A stretch of DNA of 15,675 nt from Ruminococcaceae bacterium UBA1691 (GCA_002320555.1 DCJV01000003.1:5348-21022), one strand, 5' to 3'; positions 6,705 through 14,298 are shown, counted from the stretch's first letter. Notes: generated from the sequence alone by a model not told the origin. Made by a program: numbers and translations.

Positions 6705-7895
6705 TTGCCGGAAAAGCGAGATTATTACGAGGTCCTGGGCGTCAGCAAAAATGCGACGGAGGACGAGATCAAAAAAGCCTATCGCCAATTGGCGAAAAAA
6801 TACCATCCGGACTTGAATCCGGGTGATAAAACAGCCGAAGCGAAATTCAAAGAGGCCAACGAAGCCTATGAAGTGCTTTCCGACAGCGAGAAAAAAGCGC
6901 GTTACGACCAGTTTGGCCATGCAGGCGTAGACCCGAATTACGGTGCAGGAGGGCCTGGCGGCGCAGGCGGCTTTGACTTCGATTTTGGGGATATTTTCAG
7001 CAGCTTCTTCGGTGGCTCCGGCTTCGGCGGCTTTGGCGGAGGGCATGCAAATCCAAATGCGCCGCAGCGCGGCAGCGACAATTCGACGAGCATCACCATT
7101 TCATTTGAAGAGGCGGCAAAGGGCTGCAAGCGCACGATCGAAACGATGCGTGTGGAGGTTTGCGACGAATGCGGCGGCTCGGGTGCTGCGAAAGGCTCTT
7201 CGCCCCAGACCTGCCCGGAATGTAACGGGCGTGGTCAGGTCAGCTCCCAGCAGCGCACGCCGTTCGGCGTGATTTCCACCTCCAAGGTCTGCCCACGCTG
7301 CAACGGAAAGGGTACCGTCATCCAGAAGCCCTGCTCCAAATGCCGCGGCAGCGGCCATATCCGGAAGGCTCACAAGGTGGAAGTCAGCATCCCGGCGGGC
7401 ATCGACGACCGACAAATCGTCAATATCCGCGGCCAGGGCAATGCAGGCCTCAACGGTGGACCGGCCGGCGACCTGCGCGTGGCGGTCAATGTCCGTCCCC
7501 ATCCCTTCTTTGAGCGCGACGGTTACGACGTGTGGTGCGATGTGAACGTATCGTTTGCACAGGCGGCGCTCGGCGCGGAGCTCCAGGTGCCGACGTTGGA
7601 CGGAAAGGTAAAATACGAAATGCCAAAGGGCACTCAGCCCGGCACGGTCTTCAAGCTGCGCGGCAGGGGCATTCAGAATCTCAACGGACGCGGCCGGGGC
7701 GATCAGCTTGTACGCATTCTCGTGCAGGTGCCGACTGAACTCAATGCTCGTCAGAGAGAGCTGCTGCGCGAATTTGAGGAGGTATCCGGGGGCCGGCCAA
7801 GCGGCGGGAATGACCCGCAGGCAGACCATTCGGAAGGGCATAAAAGCTTTTTCGATAAAATAAAGGATAATATTAATAAAGAAAAGGATAAATAA
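6705..7895 (+). CDS. dnaJ: Chaperone protein DnaJ (Hsp40, type I)
   Basis: Cochaperone that delivers clients to DnaK and stimulates its ATPase. 396 residues starting with TTG at 6705: AAAGGAG ends 8 nt before it and the conserved J-domain begins at once (PEKRDYYEVLGV). HPD is at residues 34-36. A Gly/Phe-rich linker covers about 79-115, then the zinc domain with four CxxCxGxG repeats at 153-160, 170-177, 196-203 and 210-217, and the C-terminal substrate domain (VSIPAGIDDRQIVNIRGQGN, then PHPFFERDGYDV). This is a complete type I DnaJ. It ends the heat-shock operon, with an intrinsic terminator 10 nt after the stop. The weak TTG start and structured spacer would keep DnaJ below DnaK, as required for the chaperone ratio (inference). 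Confidence 0.98.
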   Translation: MPEKRDYYEVLGVSKNATEDEIKKAYRQLAKKYHPDLNPGDKTAEAKFKEANEAYEVLSDSEKKARYDQFGHAGVDPNYGAGGPGGAGGFDFDFGDIFSSFFGGSGFGGFGGGHANPNAPQRGSDNSTSITISFEEAAKGCKRTIETMRVEVCDECGGSGAAKGSSPQTCPECNGRGQVSSQQRTPFGVISTSKVCPRCNGKGTVIQKPCSKCRGSGHIRKAHKVEVSIPAGIDDRQIVNIRGQGNAGLNGGPAGDLRVAVNVRPHPFFERDGYDVWCDVNVSFAQAALGAELQVPTLDGKVKYEMPKGTQPGTVFKLRGRGIQNLNGRGRGDQLVRILVQVPTELNARQRELLREFEEVSGGRPSGGNDPQADHSEGHKSFFDKIKDNINKEKDK

Positions 7896-7905
7896 GGGGA
7901 TCCCT

Positions 7906-7950
7906 TCCCGCGCGCTGATCCGTTTTTCCGGAAAGGCGGGCGGGATTTTT
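7906..7950 (+). terminator. Intrinsic terminator of the heat-shock operon
   Basis: TCCCGCGCGC (7906-7915) pairs with GCGGGCGGGA (7936-7945) with one mismatch, with an additional inner TCCG/CGGA stem, followed by TTTTT (7946-7950). It starts 10 nt after the dnaJ stop. Confidence 0.9.
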
Positions 7951-7991
7951 ATGATTCAGCGTTCAATTGTGGTATAGAAAGGGGCGGTTTT

Positions 7992-8825
7992 GTGCAGCTG
8001 TTTGCCTGCCCGGTGTGTATGTGCCGGCTGGAGAAGGAAGAAAAACGCTACATTTGCCCGAATGGGCACAGCTTCGATCTTGCAAAGGAGGGCTACGTCC
8101 ATCTGCTGCCCTCCAACCGGATGCATACAAGGCTCCCTGGGGATGGGAAGGAGATGCTGGCGGCCCGCCGCCGGATTCTCGACGCAGGTTATTATGAGCC
8201 GTTCAGCGATTGTCTCAATACGCTTATCCGGAAGCTGACGGTCGGGATGGAAAAGCCGGTCATCTTGGACGCTGGCTGCGGAGAGGGCTATTACACGGGC
8301 AGGCTGCAAAGAACCCTGTGCGGCAGCGGAACAGACGCACAGGTGGCTGGTTTTGATATTTCGAAAATCGCCATACGCATGGCGGCAAAGCGCTATCCCG
8401 GTTTAGAGCTTGCGGTAGGGAGCATTTTTCATATGCCGGTCGTAAATTGTGCGGCGGACTGCCTGGTGAGCATTTTTGCGCCGATCGTCCCGGAGGAATT
8501 TGCACGTGTGGTAAAGCCGGGCGGGACTCTAGTCCTGGCGGTGGCAGCTCCGCGCCATCTCTATCAGCTCAAGGAGGCCGTGTATGAGCATCCTTATGAG
8601 AATGAGACGAAGGATACGTCATATGAAGGCTTTATATTTCTGGAGCGCATCCCGGTGCGCGGGGAGATTACGCTGGAGAGCGCCGGAGCGGTTAACGATT
8701 TATTTACCATGACGCCATATCATTGGAAAACATCCGCCGGAGACAAGGAGAAGCTGAAAGCGCTGGGAAAGCTAAAGACGGAGATCGGATTTGACTTTTT
8801 ATGCTATCGGCGGCAGAACACCTGA
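7992..8825 (+). CDS. rlmA: 23S rRNA (guanine-N1)-methyltransferase, RlmA family
   Basis: SAM-dependent methyltransferase modifying N1 of G745 (RlmA-I) or G748 (RlmA-II/TlrB type) in helix 35 of 23S rRNA. The 277-residue product has the family's N-terminal zinc site (Cys6, Cys9, Cys22, His26) followed by SFDLAKEGYVHLLP, which separates it from generic methyltransferases. The SAM motif VILDAGCGEG is at about 90-99. Later blocks such as FAPIVPEEFARVVKPGG and MTPYHWKT are also typical. Start is GTG at 7992 with AAAGGGG 7 nt upstream. The gene stands alone between the dnaJ terminator and the convergent comM gene, whose stop is 11 nt away. Which guanine is methylated, and whether it affects macrolide susceptibility as TlrB does, cannot be read from sequence. 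Confidence 0.92.
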   Translation: MQLFACPVCMCRLEKEEKRYICPNGHSFDLAKEGYVHLLPSNRMHTRLPGDGKEMLAARRRILDAGYYEPFSDCLNTLIRKLTVGMEKPVILDAGCGEGYYTGRLQRTLCGSGTDAQVAGFDISKIAIRMAAKRYPGLELAVGSIFHMPVVNCAADCLVSIFAPIVPEEFARVVKPGGTLVLAVAAPRHLYQLKEAVYEHPYENETKDTSYEGFIFLERIPVRGEITLESAGAVNDLFTMTPYHWKTSAGDKEKLKALGKLKTEIGFDFLCYRRQNT

Positions 8826-8836
8826 TTTTTTCATGC

Positions 8837-10366
8837 TTAAAGGGACCAGAATTTCCGGTCCAAGCTCCTGTATTGAACTGCTTCAGCGAGGTGTTCCTGT
8901 GTGATTTCGTCCGAACCGGCAAGGTCTGCGATCGTGCGCGCTACCCGCAGCACTTTATCATAGGCGCGTGCGGACAGACCAAGCTTCTCAAACGCCTTTT
9001 CGAGCAGGGCGGAGGCCCCGGCGGTGAGGGCGCAGAATTGCCGCGTCTGTGCGGAGGACATGTGCGCGTTGCAGGAAATTCCTGTCCCCCGCAAACGTTT
9101 TGCCTGAAGCGCGCGCGCCTTGCCGACCCGCTCCCGGATGGCGGAGGAGGGCTCGGCATTTGCCGTGTCGGACAGCTGCTGAAAGTCCACGGGAGGGACT
9201 TCAATGTGGATGTCGAGCCGATCGAGCAAAGGGCCGGATACGCGGGCGAGATAACGCGCCGGGGCATTCGGCGGGCAGGTACAGCGCCGGACCGGATGGC
9301 CGAAATAGCCGCAAGGGCAGGGATTCATTGCGCAGACGAGCATCACGCGGCAGGGATAGGAGAAAGTGCCCGCGACGCGGGAGATCGTGACCGTTCCATC
9401 CTCAATGGGTTGGCGCAGCGCCTCCATCGCTGCGCGCGTGAATTCCGGCAGCTCATCGAGAAAGAGCACGCCGTTGTGCGCGAGCGAAATTTCCCCCGGA
9501 TGCGGCACGGTGCCGCCGCCAGATAGGCCTGCGGAGGAAACGGTATGGTGCGGCGAGCGGAAGGGCCGCGCCCGGATCAGGGAGATCCCTGCGGGGAGGG
9601 CCCCTGCCACAGAATAGAGCTTCGTGGTCTCCAGCGCCTCCTCCTCATTCATGTCGGGCAAGATGGAGGGGATCCGCTTGGCCAACATGCTTTTCCCGGA
9701 GCCGGGTGGGCCGATCATCATCACATTGTGCCCGCCCGCAGCCGCGACCTCCAGCGCCCGCTTTGCCCCGAGCTGGCCGCGCACATCGGCAAAGTCCGGA
9801 AGTCCAGGCGGGGATTCATAGGCCTTGAAATGGAGCGGCGTAACGGGTGTGATCTTTTCCTGCCCGCGCAGATGGGCAAGCAATTGCGTCACATGCGCCA
9901 CAGGGTACACGCTGATTCCGGTCACCGATGCACCTTCTGCCGCATTGTTGGCAGGAATGAAAACACTTTGGATTCCCCGCTTTTTTGCCTCCAGAAGCAT
10001 GGGCAGCACGCCGTTGATCCGGCGGACTCCGCCGCCTAGGGAAAGCTCGCCCAGAAAGGCGGAGCCGGAGAGCTCCGCGGTGATCTGGCGGGTCGCGCTG
10101 AGCAGGGCAATAAGGATGGGCAGATCATAGAGCGGCCCTTCCTTGCGGATGTCCGCCGGCGCAAGATTCACGGTGATACGGGATACCGGAAAGTCCATGC
10201 CGCAGTTTTTGATGGAGGAACGGACCCTCTCTCTCGCTTCGCTGACCGCTGTGTCCGGCAGGCCCACGATATCAAAACGCGGAAGGCCACCGGAGAGGTC
10301 GCACTCGGTTTCCACCAGAAAGGTCTCCATGCCGAAGAGGCCTAGGCTGTGTACAGATGTAAACAT
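8837..10366 (-). CDS. comM: YifB/ComM family Mg-chelatase-like AAA+ ATPase
   Basis: AAA+ protein; its proteobacterial homologue ComM is a hexameric helicase promoting branch migration of incoming DNA in natural transformation. In Firmicutes the role is less well defined. 509 residues, the usual family length. The N-terminal Lon-protease-like fold covers about 1-170 (GLPRFDIVGLPDTAVSEARERV at 27 onward, ADIRKEGPLYDLPI). Walker A GPPGSGKS is at 219-226 and Walker B VLFLDE at 300-305; a cysteine cluster, CAMNPCPCGYFGHPVRRCTC, sits at about 345-364. The C-terminal helical domain ends at YRSLDRKFWSL. ATG at 10366 matches the family N-terminus, though the ribosome site (GGGGGA, 10 nt away) is weak. 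No other competence gene is adjacent. Confidence 0.95.
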   Translation of the reverse strand: MFTSVHSLGLFGMETFLVETECDLSGGLPRFDIVGLPDTAVSEARERVRSSIKNCGMDFPVSRITVNLAPADIRKEGPLYDLPILIALLSATRQITAELSGSAFLGELSLGGGVRRINGVLPMLLEAKKRGIQSVFIPANNAAEGASVTGISVYPVAHVTQLLAHLRGQEKITPVTPLHFKAYESPPGLPDFADVRGQLGAKRALEVAAAGGHNVMMIGPPGSGKSMLAKRIPSILPDMNEEEALETTKLYSVAGALPAGISLIRARPFRSPHHTVSSAGLSGGGTVPHPGEISLAHNGVLFLDELPEFTRAAMEALRQPIEDGTVTISRVAGTFSYPCRVMLVCAMNPCPCGYFGHPVRRCTCPPNAPARYLARVSGPLLDRLDIHIEVPPVDFQQLSDTANAEPSSAIRERVGKARALQAKRLRGTGISCNAHMSSAQTRQFCALTAGASALLEKAFEKLGLSARAYDKVLRVARTIADLAGSDEITQEHLAEAVQYRSLDRKFWSL

Positions 10367-10433
10367 AATTTAGTTTTCCCCCATCCTTGGGAAATTTAAT
10401 GTAAAAATAAGTCTTATCATACATTTATATATA

Positions 10434-10462
10434 ATTATACACTCATTTTGGGCGAAAAACAA
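10434..10462 (-). promoter_or_regulatory. Sigma-A promoter of comM
   Basis: On the minus strand TTGTTT (10462-10457), a 17-bp spacer and TATAAT (10439-10434). The predicted start near 10427 leaves an untranslated region of about 60 nt. It lies back to back with the pgcA promoter, the two -35 boxes being 23 bp apart. Confidence 0.75.
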
Positions 10463-10485
10463 TCTTTACGCGATGCTCTGCCGCG

Positions 10486-10514
10486 TTGACAGAAAACCGT
10501 ATAAGGGGTAAAAT
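10486..10514 (+). promoter_or_regulatory. Sigma-A promoter of pgcA
   Basis: TTGACA (10486-10491), a 17-bp spacer and TAAAAT (10509-10514), near consensus. The transcript would start near 10521, leaving a 224-nt leader before pgcA. Confidence 0.82.
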
Positions 10515-10520
10515 AAAACC

Positions 10521-10744
10521 GTCTATGGCCGGTGAGCCGGATTGCAGGCAGGCTTTTCTCAATCCGTGGAGGAGATGAGCTACACTGCCCGGCAGTTCGC
10601 CTGTGCCCAGAGGCCTCCAGTTTGTAATTCACAAGAACAGATAGGAAAAGCGGGGTACTTTATGATGTTCCCGGGGCGGATTTTCGATCCGCTGTGCACC
10701 GGATGCGGAAAAGCCCCGGATTGTATGAAAGGATGAACATTGGC
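10521..10744 (+). other. 224-nt structured 5' leader of pgcA
   Basis: Stems visible by eye: GGATTG/CAATCC (10539-10566 region), TGGAGG/CCTCCA enclosing a CTGC/GCAG hairpin (about 10568-10621), and a long-range CCGGGGC/GCCCCGG pair (10671-10677 with 10713-10719) that encloses GCGGAT/ATCCGC. No T-run follows the last stem, so it does not look like an attenuator. I compared it mentally with common riboswitches, T-box, 6S, SRP and tmRNA signatures and recognised none. It accounts for most of the 378-nt gap between comM and pgcA. Confidence 0.45.
10662..10736 (+). CDS. Possible 24-codon cysteine-containing leader peptide
   Basis: ATG at 10662 is preceded by GGGG 6 nt upstream. The product is 24 residues and ends FDPLCTGCGKAPDCMKG with Cys12, Cys15 and Cys21 in a CxxC-x5-C arrangement. 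Its TGA (10734-10736) overlaps an ATG at 10733 that is in frame with pgcA, a layout compatible with translational coupling. Against it: the same bases form the CCGGGGC/GCCCCGG stem, the peptide resembles no family I know, and so short a frame can arise by chance. Confidence 0.2.
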   Translation: MMFPGRIFDPLCTGCGKAPDCMKG

Positions 10745-12469
10745 ATGAATGACATCAATGCTCTCTATGCGCTCTGGCGTGAAAAGGCTGGGCTTGATCC
10801 GGACCTGAAGGCGGAGCTCGATTCCATCGAGGGGCAGGAGGACGAGATTTTAGACCGGTTTTATCGCAATCTTGCCTTTGGTACGGCGGGGCTGCGCGGC
10901 GTAATCGGCGCCGGTACCAACCGGATGAATCTCTATACCGTCAATCAGGCGACGCAGGGCCTCGCAGATTTTCTGAATGCCCGCTATGCAGCGCCGCAGG
11001 TTGCGATCGCCTATGATTCACGGATCAAATCCGATCTCTTTGCGCGTGAAGCGGCCGGCGTGCTTGCTGCCAACGGCATCGTCGTCCATTTCTTCCCGGA
11101 GCTTGTTCCCACACCGATGCTCTCCTTTGCCGTGCGCAGGCTGCGCTGCCAGTCCGGCATTATCATCACGGCAAGCCACAATCCCGCAAAATACAATGGC
11201 TACAAGTGCTATGACCCGGAAGGCTATCAGATGACGGATGAGGCGGCCGAAGAGACCTATCGGTGTATTGAGAAGGTCGACATGTTTGAAGGCGTCAAAC
11301 GCATGGACTTTGACGAGGCCTGTAAGGATGGCAGAATCCGCTTCATCGAAGACAGCCTGATCGAAGAATTTTATACGCGCGTACTCTCGCAGCGCGTCAA
11401 TCCCGAGGCATGCGAAAACGCGGGATTGAAAGTGATATATACCCCGCTCAACGGCACGGGAAACAAGCCTGTGCGGGAGGTGCTGCGCCGCGCTGGGATT
11501 GCCGACGTGGCGGTTGTGCCCCAGCAGGAGCATCCGGACGGTAACTTCCCCACCTGCCCATTCCCGAATCCGGAGATCCGTCAAGCGTTTGAATGCGCTC
11601 TGGAGCTGGCGAAAGAGCGTCCGGCAGATTTGCTGCTTGCCACCGACCCAGATTGTGACCGCGTAGGAATCGCAGTGCGTGACGGTGAAGCGTATCGGCT
11701 GATGTCGGGCAATGAGGTGGGCGCGCTGCTTGCGGATTACCTACTCTCCCAACGGAAGGCAAAGGGGACGTTGCCAAAGGATCCAATCGTTGTCAAAACC
11801 ATCGTGACAACACAACTGGTTGCCGCAATTGCGGATCAGTATGGCGCAAAAACAGTGGATTTACTCACGGGGTTCAAATATATTGGCGAGCTCGTTACAA
11901 ACCTGGAAAAGAAGGGCGAAGCGGATCGCTTCGTCATCGGCATGGAGGAAAGCTACGGCTATCTTTCTGGCACGCATGCTCGCGATAAAGACGCGGTGGT
12001 GGCTTCCCTGCTGATCTGTGAGATGGCATCCTTTTATAAGCAGCAGGGGAAAACGCTCCTGCAGGTGATGGACGCGCTCTATGAGTCGCACGGCATGTAT
12101 CTGAGTAGCCTGCTCAATTTCGGCTTTGAAGGCGCGGAGGGCATGGAAAAGATGGAGGGCATGATGCGCTCCCTTCGGGCAGAGCCGCCTAAAGAGATCG
12201 GCGGGCTGCCGGTTGCGCTGCTCTATGATTATCAGACCCGCGTGGCAACGGATATGATCAGTGGCGTTCAGCGGGAGATCACGCTCCCGGAGTCGAATGT
12301 TCTGTCCTATAAGCTGCCGGGCGGAAGCGGCGTGATTGTGCGGCCGAGCGGCACGGAGCCGAAGATCAAGGTGTATATCACCGCCAGGGAGAAAACGCGG
12401 GAGAAAGCGCAGCAGCTGACGGACGCCCTTGCGGCGGATATGAAGCGGTATATGAAGATTGAGGGCTAA
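10745..12469 (+). CDS. pgcA: Alpha-phosphohexomutase (phosphoglucomutase/phosphomannomutase, PgcA type)
   Basis: Interconverts glucose 1-phosphate and glucose 6-phosphate (possibly also mannose phosphates) through a phosphoserine intermediate, feeding cell-wall and glycan precursors. From ATG 10745 the protein has 574 residues, normal for the Firmicutes PgcA type. Catalytic Ser144 lies in TASHNP, the metal loop DPDCDR has Asp301, Asp303 and Asp305, the sugar loop GMEES is at about 399-403, and the phosphate loop RPSGTEPK begins at 533. I prefer 10745 over the in-frame ATG at 10733 because AAAGGA lies 11 nt before it, whereas 10733 abuts that site, and family members begin about 10 residues before the YxLW motif. 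Expressed from its own promoter; a small membrane-protein gene follows after 34 nt. Confidence 0.95.
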   Translation: MNDINALYALWREKAGLDPDLKAELDSIEGQEDEILDRFYRNLAFGTAGLRGVIGAGTNRMNLYTVNQATQGLADFLNARYAAPQVAIAYDSRIKSDLFAREAAGVLAANGIVVHFFPELVPTPMLSFAVRRLRCQSGIIITASHNPAKYNGYKCYDPEGYQMTDEAAEETYRCIEKVDMFEGVKRMDFDEACKDGRIRFIEDSLIEEFYTRVLSQRVNPEACENAGLKVIYTPLNGTGNKPVREVLRRAGIADVAVVPQQEHPDGNFPTCPFPNPEIRQAFECALELAKERPADLLLATDPDCDRVGIAVRDGEAYRLMSGNEVGALLADYLLSQRKAKGTLPKDPIVVKTIVTTQLVAAIADQYGAKTVDLLTGFKYIGELVTNLEKKGEADRFVIGMEESYGYLSGTHARDKDAVVASLLICEMASFYKQQGKTLLQVMDALYESHGMYLSSLLNFGFEGAEGMEKMEGMMRSLRAEPPKEIGGLPVALLYDYQTRVATDMISGVQREITLPESNVLSYKLPGGSGVIVRPSGTEPKIKVYITAREKTREKAQQLTDALAADMKRYMKIEG

Positions 12470-12503
12470 AACTGCCTCTGAACATCAGAAAGGATGCTGT
12501 ATC

Positions 12504-12725
12504 ATGTCAAATAAAGTTGTTCGGATTGTTGCAATCGTTTTGGCCGTCCTGATGGCGGGCGGCGTGTTTGCGGCGGCTCTGCAGGTGTTTGCCGCATCGC
12601 CTGAGACGGTGGCTGTAGCGGCAACAGGGCAGCGCTCTTACTGGCCGGTAGTCGTTGCTTTGATTGCGGCAGTTGTGCTGATTGCATTGTGCATTATTAT
12701 CCCGAAGGTTTCAAAGAAAAAATAG
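12504..12725 (+). CDS. Small two-helix membrane protein of unknown function
   Basis: 73 residues. Start ATG at 12504 has AAAGGATG upstream; the frame extends 15 codons further into the pgcA end but without support. Residues 6-30 form a hydrophobic helix ending VFAASPE, which also resembles a signal peptide with a possible cleavage after Ala30 or Ala31. A short extracytoplasmic segment (about 31-46, Ala/Thr-rich then RSYW) leads to a second helix at 47-67 (VVVALIAAVVLIALCIIIP) and the basic tail KVSKKK. The basic C-terminus predicts it faces the cytoplasm. I recognise no family. It lies 34 nt after pgcA, probably in the same transcript, and is followed by a strong terminator. Confidence 0.75.
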   Translation: MSNKVVRIVAIVLAVLMAGGVFAAALQVFAASPETVAVAATGQRSYWPVVVALIAAVVLIALCIIIPKVSKKK

Positions 12726-12773
12726 TATTTGCCGTCAAGCACAGCCTGGAGGGATTGTTGCAAAACGGGCCAG

Positions 12774-12825
12774 AAGAACACGTTGCAAAATGTGTGTTTT
12801 TACATTTTGCAACGTGTTCTTTTTA
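12774..12825 (+). terminator. Long-stem intrinsic terminator after the pgcA transcript
   Basis: 12775-12793 pairs perfectly with 12802-12820 (19 bp, extended by at least one A-T), with an 8-nt loop and a T-run at 12820-12824. It lies about 50 nt after the small membrane-protein gene and before the dinB promoter. Confidence 0.92.
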
Positions 12826-12868
12826 TGTCAAATGGGAGATGGGTAGAGCCCGTGGGAGGAATTCCCGC

Positions 12869-12897
12869 TTTACAAAATACGAAAAGAATGTTATCAT
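12869..12897 (+). promoter_or_regulatory. Sigma-A promoter of dinB
   Basis: TTTACA (12869-12874), 17-bp spacer, TATCAT (12892-12897). Expected start near 12904, directly adjoining the LexA box. Confidence 0.78.
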
Positions 12898-12904
12898 AAA
12901 ATAA

Positions 12905-12918
12905 AGAACAAATGTTCT
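12905..12918 (+). promoter_or_regulatory. LexA (SOS) box at the dinB promoter
   Basis: AGAACAAATGTTCT: 6-bp perfect inverted arms around AA, matching the Gram-positive GAAC-N4-GTTC core. It sits at the predicted transcription start of the Y-family polymerase gene, where LexA binding would block transcription until DNA damage. Confidence 0.85.
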
Positions 12919-12939
12919 CAACGGGAGGCAGAAAAATTG

Positions 12940-14127
12940 ATGGAGCGTGTTATTTTGCATTGTGATCTGAATAATTTTTTCGCCTCTGTGGAACTCTTAA
13001 GCCGGCCTGAATGGAAGCAGGTACCGATGGCGGTATGCGGCAGCGTGGAGGCGCGGCATGGCGTGATTCTGGCAAAAAATGAACCGGCAAAGCGATATGG
13101 GGTGAAAACAGCAGAGACGCTGTGGGAGGCTAGGCGGAAATGTCCGCAGCTCATCACCGTGCCGCCGCATCCGGATCAATACCGTATTTTTTCCCGCCGG
13201 GCGCACCGCGTTTATGAGCGCTTCACAGACCGGATTGAGCCCTTTGGGATTGACGAATGCTGGCTGGATGTCACAGGGAGCGTACCGCTTTTTGGCTCCG
13301 GGGAAGAGATTGCACACGCGATCCGCCGCGCGGTCAAGGAGGAGCTGGGGCTTACGGTTTCTGTGGGTGTCAGCTTCAATAAGGTCTTTGCGAAGCTTGG
13401 GAGCGATCTCAAAAAGCCGGATGCCGTAACGGTGATCCGGCGTGCTGAATTTCAAAAGCTTCTCTGGCCTCTGCCGGTGGAAGCGCTGATCGGCGTGGGG
13501 AAATCGACGCTGTGCATCCTGCATGGCATGGGTGTCATTACCATCGGAGACCTTGCACAGGCGCCTCTGAGCACACTGCGGGCCGCTCTTGGAAAAAACG
13601 GGGAGCAGCTTGGAAAAAACGCCCGCGGACAGGATCTTTCGCCTGTGCTCTCTACGCAGGAGCAGCCGCCGGCCAAAAGCATCGGCCGTTCGATAACCTG
13701 CCCGCAGGATTTGATGGGGCCGGAGCAGGTGCGCCGCGTTATTCTTATGCTTGCTGACGAGGTGGCAAAGGAGCTGCGGGCACACGGGGCGCTGGCAGGA
13801 GGTATTCAAATTGGTGTGCGGGACAGTCAACTGCGAACCAGGGAATTTCAGCGCCGTTTTTTGCAGCCAACGCGGTTGACCCGTCAGCTTTTGGACGCCG
13901 GAATGGAGCTTTTCGAGGAGCATTGGAGCTGGCGTCTGCCGGTGCGCGCACTGGGCTTACGCGTATCCCCCTTGATTGGGGAGGGGGAAAATATCCAGCT
14001 GGCGCTCGGCTGTGATCCTCAAAAAACAGCGCAGGAGGAAACGCTGGAAGCGCTGATGACCAAGCTCCAGAAAAAATACGGGCGGGGAACCTTGATGCGC
14101 GCGGCGTTTCTCGAACCACCCAAATAA
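12940..14127 (+). CDS. dinB: Y-family DNA polymerase IV (translesion synthesis)
   Basis: Error-prone polymerase bypassing damaged template bases. 395 residues from ATG 12940; a TTG one codon upstream (12937) is an alternative, since GGGAGG at 12923-12928 is 11 nt from ATG and 8 nt from TTG. Catalytic carboxylates are Asp9 in ILHCDLNNFFASVE and Asp105/Glu106 in GIDECWLDVTG; the steric-gate aromatic is Phe13 or Phe14. The palm-fingers part covers about 1-170, a thumb with helix-hairpin-helix follows (LIGVGKSTLCILHGMGVITIGDL) and the little finger covers about 235-345. There is no obvious C-terminal beta-clamp motif that I can point to. The CDLNN variant replaces the IDMDA of E. coli DinB, as seen in several Clostridia. 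SOS control is indicated by the LexA box 22 nt upstream. Confidence 0.94.
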   Translation: MERVILHCDLNNFFASVELLSRPEWKQVPMAVCGSVEARHGVILAKNEPAKRYGVKTAETLWEARRKCPQLITVPPHPDQYRIFSRRAHRVYERFTDRIEPFGIDECWLDVTGSVPLFGSGEEIAHAIRRAVKEELGLTVSVGVSFNKVFAKLGSDLKKPDAVTVIRRAEFQKLLWPLPVEALIGVGKSTLCILHGMGVITIGDLAQAPLSTLRAALGKNGEQLGKNARGQDLSPVLSTQEQPPAKSIGRSITCPQDLMGPEQVRRVILMLADEVAKELRAHGALAGGIQIGVRDSQLRTREFQRRFLQPTRLTRQLLDAGMELFEEHWSWRLPVRALGLRVSPLIGEGENIQLALGCDPQKTAQEETLEALMTKLQKKYGRGTLMRAAFLEPPK

Positions 14128-14141
14128 TACCCTACCAGCGT

Positions 14142-14185
14142 AGAAAACAGGGCGGATATTGCGAAAGGCAAAGCCACTGTTTTCT
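14142..14185 (+). terminator. Possible weak terminator/hairpin after dinB
   Basis: AGAAAACAG (14142-14150) pairs with CTGTTTTCT (14177-14185) around a 26-nt loop that has a further GGC/GCC possibility. The T-rich right arm is not followed by a clean T-run. It lies 15 nt after the dinB stop. Confidence 0.4.
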
Positions 14186-14269
14186 GATCTCAGGCAGCCT
14201 TATAGAGCGGGGGAACCATACATGGTTTATTGTGTTTCTGGAGATAGCAAAAATATACAAAATTTTTAA

Positions 14270-14298
14270 TTGACAAAACCGGATTTTCCGCGTATCAT
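14270..14298 (+). promoter_or_regulatory. Sigma-A promoter of the SigH-like sigma factor gene
   Basis: TTGACA (14270-14275), 17-bp spacer, TATCAT (14293-14298). Transcription would start near 14305, 34 nt before the chosen ATG. Its position rules out the longer reading frame that opens at 14270. Confidence 0.85.

Noticed and set aside
4641..7046. Very long minus-strand open frame opposite dnaK and the start of dnaJ
   Set aside because: It lies antisense to undisputed genes, shows no family features, and long shadow frames are common opposite GC-rich dnaK genes.
7101..7841. Minus-strand open frame of 246 codons opposite dnaJ
   Set aside because: Shadow of the dnaJ zinc and C-terminal domains with no family resemblance.
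8826..8862. Shared terminator between rlmA and comM
   Set aside because: A GGACC/GGTCC stem lies inside the comM coding end but is only five pairs with a poor T-run on either strand.
10694..10744. N-terminal extension of pgcA upstream of the MNDIN start
   Set aside because: The extra residues are not conserved in the family and lie in a GC-rich stem; the ribosome site AAAGGA points to the ATG at 10745.
10521..10744. 6S RNA, SRP RNA, T-box or a common riboswitch before pgcA
   Set aside because: None of the diagnostic sequence signatures of these classes could be seen; kept only as an unassigned structured leader.
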